Below are positions 9,189-17,840 of a stretch of DNA of 64,000 bases, piece by piece (position 1 is the first letter of the stretch; every line of letters starts with the position of its first letter). The position numbers and the translations under genes are program-made. The notes under the pieces were generated by a model. It made no database searches, was not told where the DNA came from, and saw nothing but the letters and a program-made list of their open reading frames with translations. The stretch lies in NCBI RefSeq assembly GCF_900188445.1, contig NZ_FZOR01000004.1, positions 186,001 through 250,000 on the forward strand, read 5' to 3'. This DNA comes from Actinomadura meyerae. Lineage in GTDB: Bacteria; Actinomycetota; Actinomycetes; Streptosporangiales; Streptosporangiaceae.

Positions 9189-9226
9189 CGAAAATCGCGA
9201 GGCGCCTTGCTCGGCAAGGGTTTTCG
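9189..9226. promoter_or_regulatory. extended dyad in the divergent rhamnose control region
   Basis: Between the two promoters lies an imperfect nested inverted repeat: CGAAAA (9189-9194) pairs with TTTTCG (9221-9226), and inside it CCTTGC (9205-9210) pairs with GCAAGG (9214-9219) across a 3-base loop. It could bind a second regulator or form a structure; its function is unknown. The remaining parts of 9057-9359 are GC-rich and show nothing else I can name. Confidence 0.3.
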
Positions 9227-9260
9227 CACCATCTGGCGGGGTCGGCGGACGGATCCCCTC

Positions 9261-9290
9261 TTGACGGGTGTCCCGGCTCACATCTAGCGT
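9261..9290 (+). promoter_or_regulatory. promoter of the rhamnose transport/catabolism operon
   Basis: TTGACG (9261-9266) and TAGCGT (9285-9290) with an 18-base spacer resemble a housekeeping-sigma promoter. The predicted start near 9297 leaves a leader of about 63 bases before the ATPase gene, which contains the operator candidate at 9307-9320. Confidence 0.5.
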
Positions 9291-9306
9291 CCTGCGCAAC
9301 ATCCCG

Positions 9307-9320
9307 TTAAAACGTTTTTC
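9307..9320. promoter_or_regulatory. LacI-type operator candidate TTAAAACGTTTTTC
   Basis: AAAACGTTTT (9309-9318) is a perfect 10-bp palindrome centred on CG, the form typical of LacI-family operators, in an otherwise very GC-rich region. It sits just downstream of the predicted transcription start, where a bound repressor would block elongation. A related half appears at 9114-9127 and another AAAACGTT inside the downstream gene at 9522. Confidence 0.55.
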
Positions 9321-9359
9321 ATCTTCCGGAAACCGACGTCCCCCGCGAGGAGGGCCGAC

Positions 9360-10898
9360 ATGAGTGCACCCGGCCGGTCGGCACCGCCGACATTGGCCCT
9401 GGTCAACGTCAGCAAATCGTTCGGCGCCGTGCGCGCCCTGCAGGGCGTGACGCTGGAGCTGCACGCGGGCGAGGTGCACGCGCTCGCCGGCGAGAACGGC
9501 GCCGGCAAGTCCACGGTCGTAAAAACGTTCGCAGGGGTGCACCGCCCCGACGCGGGCGAGGTGCGGGTGGACGGCAGGGCGGTGGCCTTCAACGGCCCGG
9601 CCGACGCGCAGGCCGCGGGGGTCGCCGTCATCTACCAGGAGCCCACGCTGTTCCCCGACCTGTCGGTCGCCGAGAACATCTTCATGGGCCGCCAGCCGCG
9701 CGCCGCGCTCGGCCGCATCGACCGGCGCACCATGCACGCGCGGGCGGCGAAGCTGTTCGAGCGGCTCGGCGTCGCGCTGGACCCGCAGCAGCCCGCCCGC
9801 GGCCTGTCGATCGCCGACCAGCAGGTCGTCGAGATCGCCAAGGCCATCTCCCGGGACGCGCGCGTGCTCATCATGGACGAGCCCACCGCCGCGCTCACCG
9901 GCCAGGAGGTCGCCCGCCTGTTCGCGGTGACCCGCACGCTGCGCGAGCAGGGCTGCGCGGTGCTGTTCATCTCGCACCGCCTGGAGGAGATCTTCGAGCT
10001 GTGCCAGCGCGTCACCACGCTGCGCGACGGCACCTACGTCGGCACCGACATGGTCGCCGACCTCACCCCCGACGACCTCGTCCGCCGGATGGTCGGCCGC
10101 GACCTCGACGCGCTCTACCCCAAGCAGGACGTGACGCCCGGCGAGGTCGCGCTGACCGTGCGCCGGCTCACCCGCGAGGGCGCCTTCACCGACGTCTCCT
10201 TCGAGGTCCGCCGCGGCGAGATCGTCGCGCTGGCCGGGCTGGTCGGCGCCGGCCGCAGCGAGGTCGCCCGCGCGATCTTCGGGGTGGACCGCTGGGACGC
10301 CGGCGCCGTCGAGGTCGAGGGCCGCGCGCTGCCGCCGGGCAGCCCCACCGCGGCGATGTCGGCGGGGCTGGCGCTGGTCCCCGAGGACCGCCGCCAGCAG
10401 GGCCTCGTCATGGACATGTCCATCGAGCGGAACATGGGCCTCACCCAGCTGAAGGCGCTGCGCCGCGCCACCGGGCGCGGCGGGCTCATCTCCCGCTCGG
10501 TCGAGCGGGACCGGGCCGCCGACTGGGCGCTGCGGCTCCAGCTCAAGTACTCCCGCCTCAGCGACGCCGTCGGCGTCCTGTCCGGCGGCAACCAGCAGAA
10601 GGTCGTGCTCGCCAAGTGGCTGGCCACCGAGCCCGCCGTGCTGATCGTGGACGAGCCGACCCGCGGCATCGACGTCGGCACCAAGGCCGAGGTGCACCGG
10701 CTGCTGTCGGAGCTGGCCGCGCAGGACCTCGCGGTGCTGATGATCTCCTCCGACCTGCCGGAGGTGCTCGGCATGGCCGACCGGATCCTCGTCATGCACG
10801 AGGGCCGGCTCACCGCCGAGATCGCCCGCGCGGACGCGACCGAGGAGAACGTGATGGCCGCCGCGACCGGCCGCGCGGGGACCGGGAGGGCGGCGTGA
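9360..10898 (+). CDS. rhaT: sugar ABC transporter ATPase, predicted L-rhamnose importer
   Basis: A 512-residue duplicated ATPase of the carbohydrate uptake class 2 (RbsA/AraG-like) type. The first nucleotide-binding half shows Walker [10 protein letters not shown] (near residue 44) and Walker [12 protein letters not shown]. The second half has a degenerate Walker A ([10 protein letters not shown]) and signature [15 protein letters not shown], as usual for this class. It energises import through the two following permeases. ATG 9360 is preceded by GAGGAGGG. Substrate is inferred from the rhamnose genes downstream. Codons 55-60 (GTA AAA ACG TTC GCA) are unusually AT-rich for this genome and preserve an AAAACGTT motif. 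Confidence 0.9.
   Translation: MSAPGRSAPPTLALVNVSKSFGAVRALQGVTLELHAGEVHALAGENGAGKSTVVKTFAGVHRPDAGEVRVDGRAVAFNGPADAQAAGVAVIYQEPTLFPDLSVAENIFMGRQPRAALGRIDRRTMHARAAKLFERLGVALDPQQPARGLSIADQQVVEIAKAISRDARVLIMDEPTAALTGQEVARLFAVTRTLREQGCAVLFISHRLEEIFELCQRVTTLRDGTYVGTDMVADLTPDDLVRRMVGRDLDALYPKQDVTPGEVALTVRRLTREGAFTDVSFEVRRGEIVALAGLVGAGRSEVARAIFGVDRWDAGAVEVEGRALPPGSPTAAMSAGLALVPEDRRQQGLVMDMSIERNMGLTQLKALRRATGRGGLISRSVERDRAADWALRLQLKYSRLSDAVGVLSGGNQQKVVLAKWLATEPAVLIVDEPTRGIDVGTKAEVHRLLSELAAQDLAVLMISSDLPEVLGMADRILVMHEGRLTAEIARADATEENVMAAATGRAGTGRAA
9519..9532. promoter_or_regulatory. possible intragenic operator in the ATPase gene
   Basis: TAAAAACGTTCGCA lies in the Walker A-distal coding sequence and is encoded by rare codons (GTA, AAA, GCA) where neighbouring positions use GC-ending codons. 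It shares AAAACGTT with the operator 200 bases upstream. Such a spacing would allow repressor looping. Evidence is only motif similarity plus codon choice. Confidence 0.3.
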
Positions 10899-10975
10899 TG
10901 ACCGCAGCGAAGCAAGGATCTTCGGGCCGCCGCCCCGGGGGTCTGGGGGTCGCCCCCCGGAAGGGCAGGGCCTGA
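10898..10975 (+). repeat. hairpin repeat element carrying a 25-codon bridging ORF between the ATPase and permease genes
   Basis: The ATPase stop and an ATG overlap as TGATG. A 25-codon ORF (begins [15 protein letters not shown]) ends in a second TGATG with the permease start. Inside lies CCGGGGG (10935-10941), GGGGG-TCG-CCCCC (10945-10957) and CCCCCGG (10954-10960), which can form alternative hairpins. The head GATGACCGCAGCGAAGC matches the element at 7942-7998 (GATGAGCGGAGCGAACC) with only three mismatches, so the two are copies of one repeat in the same orientation to transcription. Confidence 0.55.
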
Positions 10976-12114
10976 TGACGGTACTCACTGAGAGCCCGGC
11001 GCGGCCGGGCGGGGCGGGCGGCTCCGCCGGCGGCGGGCGGCGCCTGGTCGAGCTGGTGCTGCGCGCCCGCGAGATGAGCATCCTCGGCGCCCTGGTCGTG
11101 CTCGTCGTCGCGACGACGATCGCGAACCCGCGGTTCCTGTCCGGGCAGGGCGTCAAGGACATCTTCCTCAACGCCTCCATCCTGGTGCTGCTCGCCGTCG
11201 GGCAGACCCTCGTGGTCGTCACCCGCAACATCGACCTGTCGGTCGGGTCCGTCGTCGGGCTCGTCGCGTTTAGCGCCGGCAAGTTCGCCGCCGGGGGAGA
11301 CCGCAACGTCGTCCTCGTGCTGGTGTTCGGCGTCGCGATCGGGCTGGTCTGCGGGCTGGTCAACGGGCTGCTCGTCAGCTTCCTGAGGGTCCCGTCCCTC
11401 GTGGTCACCCTCGGCACCCTGTACGTGATCCAGGGGCTGGACTACCGCATCGCCCACGGCGAGCAGATCGGCGCCGCCGACCTGCCGTCGTCGGTGCTGA
11501 AGCTCGGCAACGACGGCATCCTCGGCGTCCCCTACCTGCCGGTCATCACTGTCCTGGTGATGCTGGCGGCCGGGTACTACCTGCGCTCCTACTCCTCGGG
11601 ACGCGAGTTCTACGCGATCGGGTCCAGCCCGGAGGCCGCGCGCCTCGCGGGCGTGCGGATCCGCCGCCGCGTCCTCACGGCCTACCTGGTCAGCGGCGCG
11701 CTCGCCGGGCTGGCCGGGGTGCTCTGGCTGGCCCGTTTCGGCACCGTCGTCGCGGACGCCGCGCACGGCTGGGAGCTGAAGGTCGTCGCGGCCGTCGTCG
11801 TCGGCGGCGTCGCCATCACCGGCGGCGTCGGCACCGTGTGGGGCGCGGCCCTCGGCGGGCTGCTGCTCACCACCATCGGCAGCGTGCTGGTGGTGCTCAA
11901 GGTCAACTCGTTCTGGCAGGACGCGATCACCGGTGTCCTGCTGCTGCTGGCCATCAGCGTCGACCGGCTGCTCGCGCTGCGCGTCACCCGCGCGCTGAAA
12001 CAGCGGTCGCTGGAATCGTCCGCGCACCGCGACGTCGCCGCACCGGCGGAGGCCGCACCCGCGGAGGGCGCACCGGCGGAGGGCGCCCCGGTGGAGAAGG
12101 GGGGACGGTCATGA
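10975..12114 (+). CDS. rhaP: sugar ABC transporter permease 1, predicted L-rhamnose importer
   Basis: A 379-residue inner-membrane permease of the RbsC/BPD_transp_2 family with roughly ten hydrophobic segments, for example ILGALVVLVVATTIA, ILVLLAVGQTLVVV and VVTLGTLYVIQGL. The conserved GSSPEAARLAGVRIRR loop (about residues 213-228) contacts the ATPase. The C-terminal tail is a short Ala/Glu/Pro repeat (EAAPAEGAPAEGAPVEK), unusual but low complexity. It forms the channel with the next permease, whose start overlaps its stop (ATGA). GTG/ATG choice is fixed by the TGATG junction with the bridging ORF. Confidence 0.88.
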   Translation: MTVLTESPARPGGAGGSAGGGRRLVELVLRAREMSILGALVVLVVATTIANPRFLSGQGVKDIFLNASILVLLAVGQTLVVVTRNIDLSVGSVVGLVAFSAGKFAAGGDRNVVLVLVFGVAIGLVCGLVNGLLVSFLRVPSLVVTLGTLYVIQGLDYRIAHGEQIGAADLPSSVLKLGNDGILGVPYLPVITVLVMLAAGYYLRSYSSGREFYAIGSSPEAARLAGVRIRRRVLTAYLVSGALAGLAGVLWLARFGTVVADAAHGWELKVVAAVVVGGVAITGGVGTVWGAALGGLLLTTIGSVLVVLKVNSFWQDAITGVLLLLAISVDRLLALRVTRALKQRSLESSAHRDVAAPAEAAPAEGAPAEGAPVEKGGRS

Positions 12115-13109
12115 GCCGCCTCGGAGGGCTGGTGCGGTGGGAGACCGCCGTCACCGCCCTGCTGGTCCTGGTGTTCGCGAGCGGCGCCGGGTTCTCGCCC
12201 GACTTCGCCAACAACGACAACTTGTCGTTCGCGCTGGACGACCTGTCGGAGATCGCGCTGATCGCGCTGCCGATGACGCTGCTGGTCGTGTGCGGGCAGG
12301 TGGACCTGTCGGTCGCCTCGATCCTCGGCCTGTGCAGCGCCCTCACCGGCAAGATGTGGGACGGCGGCATGGCCATCGAGACGATCATCCCGATCGTGCT
12401 CGCGGTCGGCCTGGTCTGCGGCCTGGTCAACGGGCTGCTCGTGACGAAGCTCGGGCTGCCGTCGCTCGCCGTGACGATCGGCACGATGACCCTCTACCGG
12501 GGCCTCGCGTACGTGACGCTCGGCACCGGCGCCATCTCCGAGTTCCCGACCGCCTACACCGACCTCGCGACGTCCTCGATCCCGGGCACGCCGATCCCGT
12601 ACCCGATCGCGCTGTTCGCCGTGCTCGCCGTCGCCACCGGCGTCGTCCTGCACGCCACCGGCGTCGGGCGGTCGCTGTTCGCGATCGGCGCGCAGGAGGA
12701 CGCCGCCTACTTCGCCGGCATCCGCGTCAAGCGCATCAAGCTGCTGCTGTTCGTGGTGTCCGGGCTGGTCGCCGGGTTCGCCGGCATCGTCTACACGCTC
12801 CGCTACGGCAGCGCCCGCGCCGACAACGGGCTCGGCCTGGAGCTCACCGTCATCGCGGCGGTGCTGCTCGGCGGCATCGACTTCGACGGCGGCAAGGGCA
12901 CCCTCGGCGGCGTCATCGCGGCCGTGCTGCTCATCGGCCTGCTCCGCAACCTGCTGATGCTCAACGACGTCCCCACCGAGGTCCAGTCGATCGTCACCGG
13001 GCTGCTGCTCATCATCAGCGTCCTCACGCCGCGGCTGATCGCCGTGGTCCGCGAGGCCCAAGGCAGGCGGCGAGGCGCGCGACCCGCGGCTCCCGCCGCC
13101 ACTCCCTGA
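12111..13109 (+). CDS. rhaQ: sugar ABC transporter permease 2, predicted L-rhamnose importer
   Basis: A 332-residue permease of the same RbsC-like family as the preceding gene but clearly diverged, so the pair should assemble as a heterodimer. Features are hydrophobic segments such as AVTALLVLVFASGAGF and EIALIALPMTLLVVC, the QVDLSVASILGL motif, and the ATPase-contact loop IGAQEDAAYFAGIRVKR near residues 190-206. ATG 12111 overlaps the previous stop. The separate permeases and single binding protein match known rhamnose importers of this class. Confidence 0.88.
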   Translation: MSRLGGLVRWETAVTALLVLVFASGAGFSPDFANNDNLSFALDDLSEIALIALPMTLLVVCGQVDLSVASILGLCSALTGKMWDGGMAIETIIPIVLAVGLVCGLVNGLLVTKLGLPSLAVTIGTMTLYRGLAYVTLGTGAISEFPTAYTDLATSSIPGTPIPYPIALFAVLAVATGVVLHATGVGRSLFAIGAQEDAAYFAGIRVKRIKLLLFVVSGLVAGFAGIVYTLRYGSARADNGLGLELTVIAAVLLGGIDFDGGKGTLGGVIAAVLLIGLLRNLLMLNDVPTEVQSIVTGLLLIISVLTPRLIAVVREAQGRRRGARPAAPAATP

Positions 13110-13165
13110 ACCCCTATGAGACACGTCCCCCCGCCGCGTCCCACTGCACCCCGAAAGGCATCGTG

Positions 13166-14251
13166 ATGACCATTCGTCTGCGCGCCCCGCGCCGGCTGGC
13201 GGCCGTCGCCACGGCGAGCGTCCTGGCCCTCAGCATGGCCGCCTGCGGCGGCACCACCAAGGACGACGCCGACTCCGGCGACGCCAAGGCGGCCGGCGGC
13301 AACGCCACGGCCAACCCGAACGCGCCGCTGAAGAAGGGGCTGAAGCTGGCGTTCCTGCCCAAGCAGGTCAACAACCCCTACGAGACGATCGTCGACAACG
13401 CCGGCATCGAGGCGGCCAAGGAGTTCGGCGGGCAGGCCAAGGAGGTCGGCCCGTCCGACGCGTCCGCGTCCTCCCAGGTCTCCTACATCAACACGCTCGT
13501 CCAGCAGCGCCACGACGCGATCCTGATCGCCGCCAACGACGAGAACGCGGTGTGCGGCCCGCTCAAGCAGGCGATGGCCAAGAACATCAAGATCGTCGCC
13601 TACGACTCCGACACCAACCCCGAGTGCCGGGACGTCTTCATCAACCAGGCGAGCTCGGAGGAGATCGGCCGCAGCGAGGTCAAGCTGCTCGCCGAGCAGA
13701 TCGGCCACGAGGGCGAGATCGCGATCCTGTCGGCGACGGCGAACGCCACGAACCAGAACACCTGGATCAAGTTCATGCAGGACGAGCTGAAGAAGCCCGA
13801 GTACGCCAAGATGAAGCTCGTCAAGATCGCCTACGGTGACGACGACGACCAGAAGTCCTTCCAGCAGACCCAGGGCCTGCTGCAGGCGTACCCGAACCTC
13901 AAGGGCATCATCTCGCCGACCACGGTCGGCATCGCCGCCGCGGCCCGGTACATCTCCGGCTCCAAGTACAAGGGCAAGGTCGCGCTGACCGGCCTTGGCA
14001 CCCCCGACCAGATGCGCAAGTTCGTCAAGGACGGCACGGTCAAGGAGTTCGAGCTCTGGGACCCCAAGAACCTCGGCTACCTGTCCTCCTACGCGGCGGC
14101 GGCGCTGGCTTCCGGCCAGATCACCGGCGCGCAGGGTGAGAAGTTCACGGCCGGCAAGCTCGGCGAGCGCGAGATCGGCGCCAACGGCGAGGTGATCCTC
14201 GGCCCGCCCACGGTGTTCGACGCCAAGAACATCGACCAGTACCACTTCTGA
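13166..14251 (+). CDS. rhaS: substrate-binding lipoprotein, predicted L-rhamnose binding protein
   Basis: A 361-residue periplasmic-binding-protein type 1 domain anchored as a lipoprotein: twin Arg-rich start, hydrophobic core and lipobox LSMAAC with Cys27. The mature part shows LAFLPKQVNNPYE (ligand-lid start), DAILIAANDENAV, KIVAYDSDTNPE and GIISPTTVGIAAAA, resembling RhaS-type rhamnose binding proteins. Start ATG 13166 lies 7 bases after GAAAGG; a GTG three bases earlier is less well placed. It captures rhamnose outside the membrane for the RhaPQT complex. Lys and Asp are more common here than in neighbours, as usual for secreted binders. Confidence 0.9.
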   Translation: MTIRLRAPRRLAAVATASVLALSMAACGGTTKDDADSGDAKAAGGNATANPNAPLKKGLKLAFLPKQVNNPYETIVDNAGIEAAKEFGGQAKEVGPSDASASSQVSYINTLVQQRHDAILIAANDENAVCGPLKQAMAKNIKIVAYDSDTNPECRDVFINQASSEEIGRSEVKLLAEQIGHEGEIAILSATANATNQNTWIKFMQDELKKPEYAKMKLVKIAYGDDDDQKSFQQTQGLLQAYPNLKGIISPTTVGIAAAARYISGSKYKGKVALTGLGTPDQMRKFVKDGTVKEFELWDPKNLGYLSSYAAAALASGQITGAQGEKFTAGKLGEREIGANGEVILGPPTVFDAKNIDQYHF

Positions 14252-14258
14252 TCGGTAC

Positions 14259-14588
14259 GTGACGGAACGCATGAAGCGCGTCTGCTTCCTGCTGAAGGTC
14301 AGGCAGGACCGCCTGGAGGAGTACAAGGTGCGCCACCAGGCGGTCTGGCCCGACATGCTCAACGCCCTGCGCGAAACCGGCTGGCACAACTACTCGCTGT
14401 TCCTGCGGGAGGACGGCCTCCTCGTCGGCTACCTGGAGACCGACGACTTCGAGGCCGCCCAGGAGGCGATGGCCCGCACCGAGGTCAACGCCCGGTGGCA
14501 GGCGGAGATGGCGCAGTACTTCGAGGACCTCGACGGCCGCCCCGACGAGGGGATGCGGCCGCTGACCGAGGTCTTCCATCTGGATTGA
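14259..14588 (+). CDS. rhaM: L-rhamnose mutarotase
   Basis: A 109-residue RhaM/YiiL family protein, which interconverts alpha and beta L-rhamnose so the isomerase receives the right anomer. It shows KRVCFLLKV at the N-terminus and the conserved EYKVRHQAVWPDML with the family's active-site Tyr and His, followed by NYSLFLREDGLLVGYLET and a C-terminal LTEVFHLD. Start is GTG 14259 by longest frame; ATG 14271 (MKRVCFLL) matches the usual family start and may be the true one. It lies 7 bases after rhaS and 10 before rhaI. Confidence 0.93.
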   Translation: MTERMKRVCFLLKVRQDRLEEYKVRHQAVWPDMLNALRETGWHNYSLFLREDGLLVGYLETDDFEAAQEAMARTEVNARWQAEMAQYFEDLDGRPDEGMRPLTEVFHLD

Positions 14589-14598
14589 GAGGTTACTC

Positions 14599-15765
14599 GT
14601 GACAGACACCCGCGCGGTGAAGGACGCCCTGCGCCGCCAGCAGATCGAGACTCCCTCGTGGGCGTACGGGAACTCGGGGACCCGGTTCAAGGTCTTCGCC
14701 CAGCAGGGCGTGCCGCGCACCCCCCAGGAGAAGATCGACGACGCCGCGCAGGTGCACCGGTTCACCGGCGTCGCGCCCAGCGTGGCCGTCCACATCCCCT
14801 GGGACCGGGTGGACGACTACGCCGCGCTGGCCGCGCACGCCGAGGAGCGGGGCGTGCGGATCGGCGCGGTGAACACCAACGTGTTCCAGGACGACGACTA
14901 CATGCTCGGCAGCGTCACCAACCCCGACCCGGCCATCCGCCGCAAGGCGCTCGACCACCTGCTCGAGGCGGTCGACATCATGGACCAGACCGGGTCGCGC
15001 GACCTGAAGCTGTGGTTCTCCGACGGCACCAACTACCCGGGGCAGGACGACATCCGCGCCCGCCAGGACCGGATGGCCGAGGCGCTGGCCGCCGTGTACG
15101 AGCGGCTCGGCGACGACCAGCGGTTCCTGCTGGAGTACAAGCTGTTCGAGCCCGCGTTCTACATGACCGACCTGCCGGACTGGGGCGCCTCCTACGCGCA
15201 CTGCGTGAAGCTCGGCCCCAAGGCGCAGGTCGTGGTGGACACCGGGCACCACGCGCCCGGCACCAACATCGAGTTCATCGTGGCGTTCCTGCTGCGCGAG
15301 GGGAAGCTCGGCGGGTTCGACTTCAACTCGCGCTTCTACGCCGACGACGACCTGATGGTGGGCGCCGCCGACCCGTTCCAGCTGTTCCGGATCATGTACG
15401 AGGTGGTCCGCGGCGGCGGCTACGACGCCGAGACGGGCGTGGCGTTCATGCTCGACCAGTGCCACAACATCGAGCCGAAGATCCAGGGCCAGATCCGCTC
15501 GGTGATGAACGTCCAGGAGGCCACCGCGAAGGCGCTGCTGGTGGACGCCGACGCGCTGCGCGCCGCGCAGGAGTCCGGCGACGTCCTCCAGGCGAACGCG
15601 GTGTTCATGGACGCCTACAACACCGACGTCCGGCCGCTGCTCGCCGAGCTGCGCGAGGAGATGGGCCTGCACCCGGACCCGGTCGCCGCCTACAAGGCGT
15701 CCGGCTACTACGAGCGCGTCGTCGCCGAGCGCAAGGGCGGCCAGGCCGCCGGCTGGGGCGCCTGA
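14599..15765 (+). CDS. rhaI: L-rhamnose isomerase (RhaI type)
   Basis: 388 residues, closest in style to the Pseudomonas stutzeri/actinobacterial RhaI rather than E. coli RhaA. It converts L-rhamnose to L-rhamnulose using divalent metals on a TIM barrel. Probable ligands are in EYKLFEPAFY (Glu near residue 178), VVDTGHHAPGTN (Asp and His near 213-217) and FDFNSRFYADDDL (Asp near 247). GTG 14599 follows GAGAGGTTACTC. These genes are tightly spaced from the transporter through the aldolase, so one transcript is likely. Confidence 0.94.
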   Translation: MTDTRAVKDALRRQQIETPSWAYGNSGTRFKVFAQQGVPRTPQEKIDDAAQVHRFTGVAPSVAVHIPWDRVDDYAALAAHAEERGVRIGAVNTNVFQDDDYMLGSVTNPDPAIRRKALDHLLEAVDIMDQTGSRDLKLWFSDGTNYPGQDDIRARQDRMAEALAAVYERLGDDQRFLLEYKLFEPAFYMTDLPDWGASYAHCVKLGPKAQVVVDTGHHAPGTNIEFIVAFLLREGKLGGFDFNSRFYADDDLMVGAADPFQLFRIMYEVVRGGGYDAETGVAFMLDQCHNIEPKIQGQIRSVMNVQEATAKALLVDADALRAAQESGDVLQANAVFMDAYNTDVRPLLAELREEMGLHPDPVAAYKASGYYERVVAERKGGQAAGWGA

Positions 15766-15786
15766 CAGGTGAAGGAGACCACACCG

Positions 15787-17838
15787 ATGACTTCCACCCC
15801 GCCCGAGGTGGAGCAGCTGCTGGACCGCGCCAACACCCTCGGCTCGGACCCCCGCAACACCAACTACGCGGGCGGCAACGCGTCCGCGAAGGGCACGGTC
15901 ACCGACCCGGTGACGGCCCGCGACGTCGAGCTGATGTGGGTGAAGGGCTCCGGCGGCGACCTCGGCACCCTCACCGAGAAGGGCCTGGCCGTGCTCCGGC
16001 TGGACCGGATGCGCGCCCTCGTGGACGTCTACCCGGGCGTCGAGCGCGAGGACGAGATGGTCGCCGCGTTCGACTTCTGCCTGCACGGCAAGGGCGGCGC
16101 GGCGCCGTCCATCGACACCGCCATGCACGGCCTCGTGGAGGCCGCGCACGTCGACCACCTGCACCCCGACTCCGGCATCGCGATCGCGACCGCCGCCGAC
16201 GGCGAGGAGCTGACCCGCCGCATCTTCGGCGACCGGGTGGCGTGGGTGCCGTGGCGGCGCCCCGGCTTCCAGCTCGGCCTCGACATCGCCGAGATCAAGC
16301 GCGCCAACCCGGGGGCCATCGGGGTGATCCTCGGCGGGCACGGCATCACCGCCTGGGGCGACACGAGCGAGGAGTGCAAGGCCAACTCGCTCGACATCAT
16401 CCGCACCGCCGAGGCGTACATCGCCGAGCACGGCAAGGCCGACCCGTTCGGCGAGGTGGTCCACCCGACGCTGCCGGAGGAGGAGCGGCACGCCCGCGCC
16501 GCCGCGCTGTTCCCGCTGCTGCGGGGCCTGGCGTCCACGGACCGGCCGCAGGTCGGGCACTTCACCGACAGCGAGGCCGTCCTCGACTTCGTCTCCCGGG
16601 CCGAGCACCCGCGGCTCGCCGCGCTCGGCACGTCCTGCCCGGACCACTTCCTGCGCACCAAGGTCGCGCCGATGGTCCTGGACCTGCCGCCGGACGCCCC
16701 CCTCGACGAGGCCAAGGCCCGGCTGAGGGAGCTCCACGCCGCCTACCGCGAGGAGTACGCGGCCTACTACGCGCGGCACGCCACCGCCGACTCGCCGCCG
16801 ATGCGCGGCGCGGACCCGGCGATCGTGCTGGTGCCCGGCGTCGGGATGTTCTCCTTCGGCGCCAACAAGCAGACCGCGCGGGTCGCCGGCGAGTTCTACG
16901 TCAACGCGATCAACGTGATGCGGGGCGCGGAGGCGCTGTCGTCGTACGCGCCGATCGACGAGGCGGAGAAGTTCCGCATCGAGTACTGGGAGCTGGAGGA
17001 GGCCAAGCTCCGCCGGATGCCGAAGCCGAAGCCGCTCGCCACCCGCGTCGCGGTGGTCACCGGCGGCGGCTCGGGCATCGGCGCCGCCACCGCCCGCCGC
17101 CTGGCCGACGAGGGCGCCTGCGTCGTGGTCGCCGACCGGGACCTCGCCGCCGCCGAGAAGGTCGCGGCGGAGATCGGCGCCGGCGCCCTGCGCGCGCCGG
17201 ACGCCGCCGTCGCGGCGGGCGTCGACGTCACCTCCGAGGACGAGATCGCCGCCGCCGTCCGCACCGCGGTCCTGGCGTTCGGCGGGGTGGACCTCGTCGT
17301 CAACAACGCCGGCCTGTCGATCTCCAAGCCGCTGCTGGAGACGTCCGCCGCCGACTGGGACCTGCAGCACGACGTCATGGCGCGCGGCTCGTTCCTGATG
17401 TCCCGCGAGACCGCCCGCGTGATGGTCGAGCAGGGCATGGGCGGCGACATCGTCTACATCGCGTCCAAGAACGGCGTGTTCGCGGGGCCGAACAACATCG
17501 CCTACGGCGCCACCAAGGCCGACCAGGCGCACCAGGTGCGGCTGCTGGCCGCCGAGCTCGGCGAGCACGGAATCCGCGTCAACGGCGTCAACCCCGACGG
17601 GGTGGTGCGCGGCTCCGGCATCTTCGCGGGCGGCTGGGGCGCCAAGCGCGCCGCCGTCTACGGCGTGGAGGAGGAGAAGCTCGGCGAGTTCTACGCCCAG
17701 CGGACGCTGCTGAAGCGCGAGGTGCTGCCCGAGCACGTCGCCGCCGCCGTCTTCGCCCTCACCGGCGGGGACCTGACCCACACCACCGGACTGCACATCC
17801 CCGTGGACGCCGGCGTCGCCGCGGCCTTCCTGCGCTGA
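15787..17838 (+). CDS. rhaEW: bifunctional rhamnulose-1-phosphate aldolase / lactaldehyde dehydrogenase
   Basis: A 683-residue fusion also called RhaD in some annotations. Residues 1 to about 400 are a class II aldolase: YAGGNASAKG (phosphate binding), HVDHLHPDSGIAIA and GGHGITAWG (zinc histidines). Residues about 415-683 are a short-chain dehydrogenase: VVTGGGSGIGAATARRL (NAD loop near 423) and IAYGATKADQAHQ (catalytic Tyr/Lys near 571). It cleaves L-rhamnulose 1-phosphate to DHAP and L-lactaldehyde and should oxidise the aldehyde to L-lactate, which links to LutABC. ATG 15787 has AAGGAG 9 bases upstream; the longer GTG start at 15769 lacks one. Confidence 0.93.
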   Translation: MTSTPPEVEQLLDRANTLGSDPRNTNYAGGNASAKGTVTDPVTARDVELMWVKGSGGDLGTLTEKGLAVLRLDRMRALVDVYPGVEREDEMVAAFDFCLHGKGGAAPSIDTAMHGLVEAAHVDHLHPDSGIAIATAADGEELTRRIFGDRVAWVPWRRPGFQLGLDIAEIKRANPGAIGVILGGHGITAWGDTSEECKANSLDIIRTAEAYIAEHGKADPFGEVVHPTLPEEERHARAAALFPLLRGLASTDRPQVGHFTDSEAVLDFVSRAEHPRLAALGTSCPDHFLRTKVAPMVLDLPPDAPLDEAKARLRELHAAYREEYAAYYARHATADSPPMRGADPAIVLVPGVGMFSFGANKQTARVAGEFYVNAINVMRGAEALSSYAPIDEAEKFRIEYWELEEAKLRRMPKPKPLATRVAVVTGGGSGIGAATARRLADEGACVVVADRDLAAAEKVAAEIGAGALRAPDAAVAAGVDVTSEDEIAAAVRTAVLAFGGVDLVVNNAGLSISKPLLETSAADWDLQHDVMARGSFLMSRETARVMVEQGMGGDIVYIASKNGVFAGPNNIAYGATKADQAHQVRLLAAELGEHGIRVNGVNPDGVVRGSGIFAGGWGAKRAAVYGVEEEKLGEFYAQRTLLKREVLPEHVAAAVFALTGGDLTHTTGLHIPVDAGVAAAFLR

Positions 17839-17840
17839 CC

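Noticed and set aside
12030..12100. short tandem GAGGGCGCACCGGCG-type repeats at the end of the first permease gene
   Set aside because: In-frame Ala/Glu/Pro tail; low-complexity coding sequence, no sign of recombination or a separate element.
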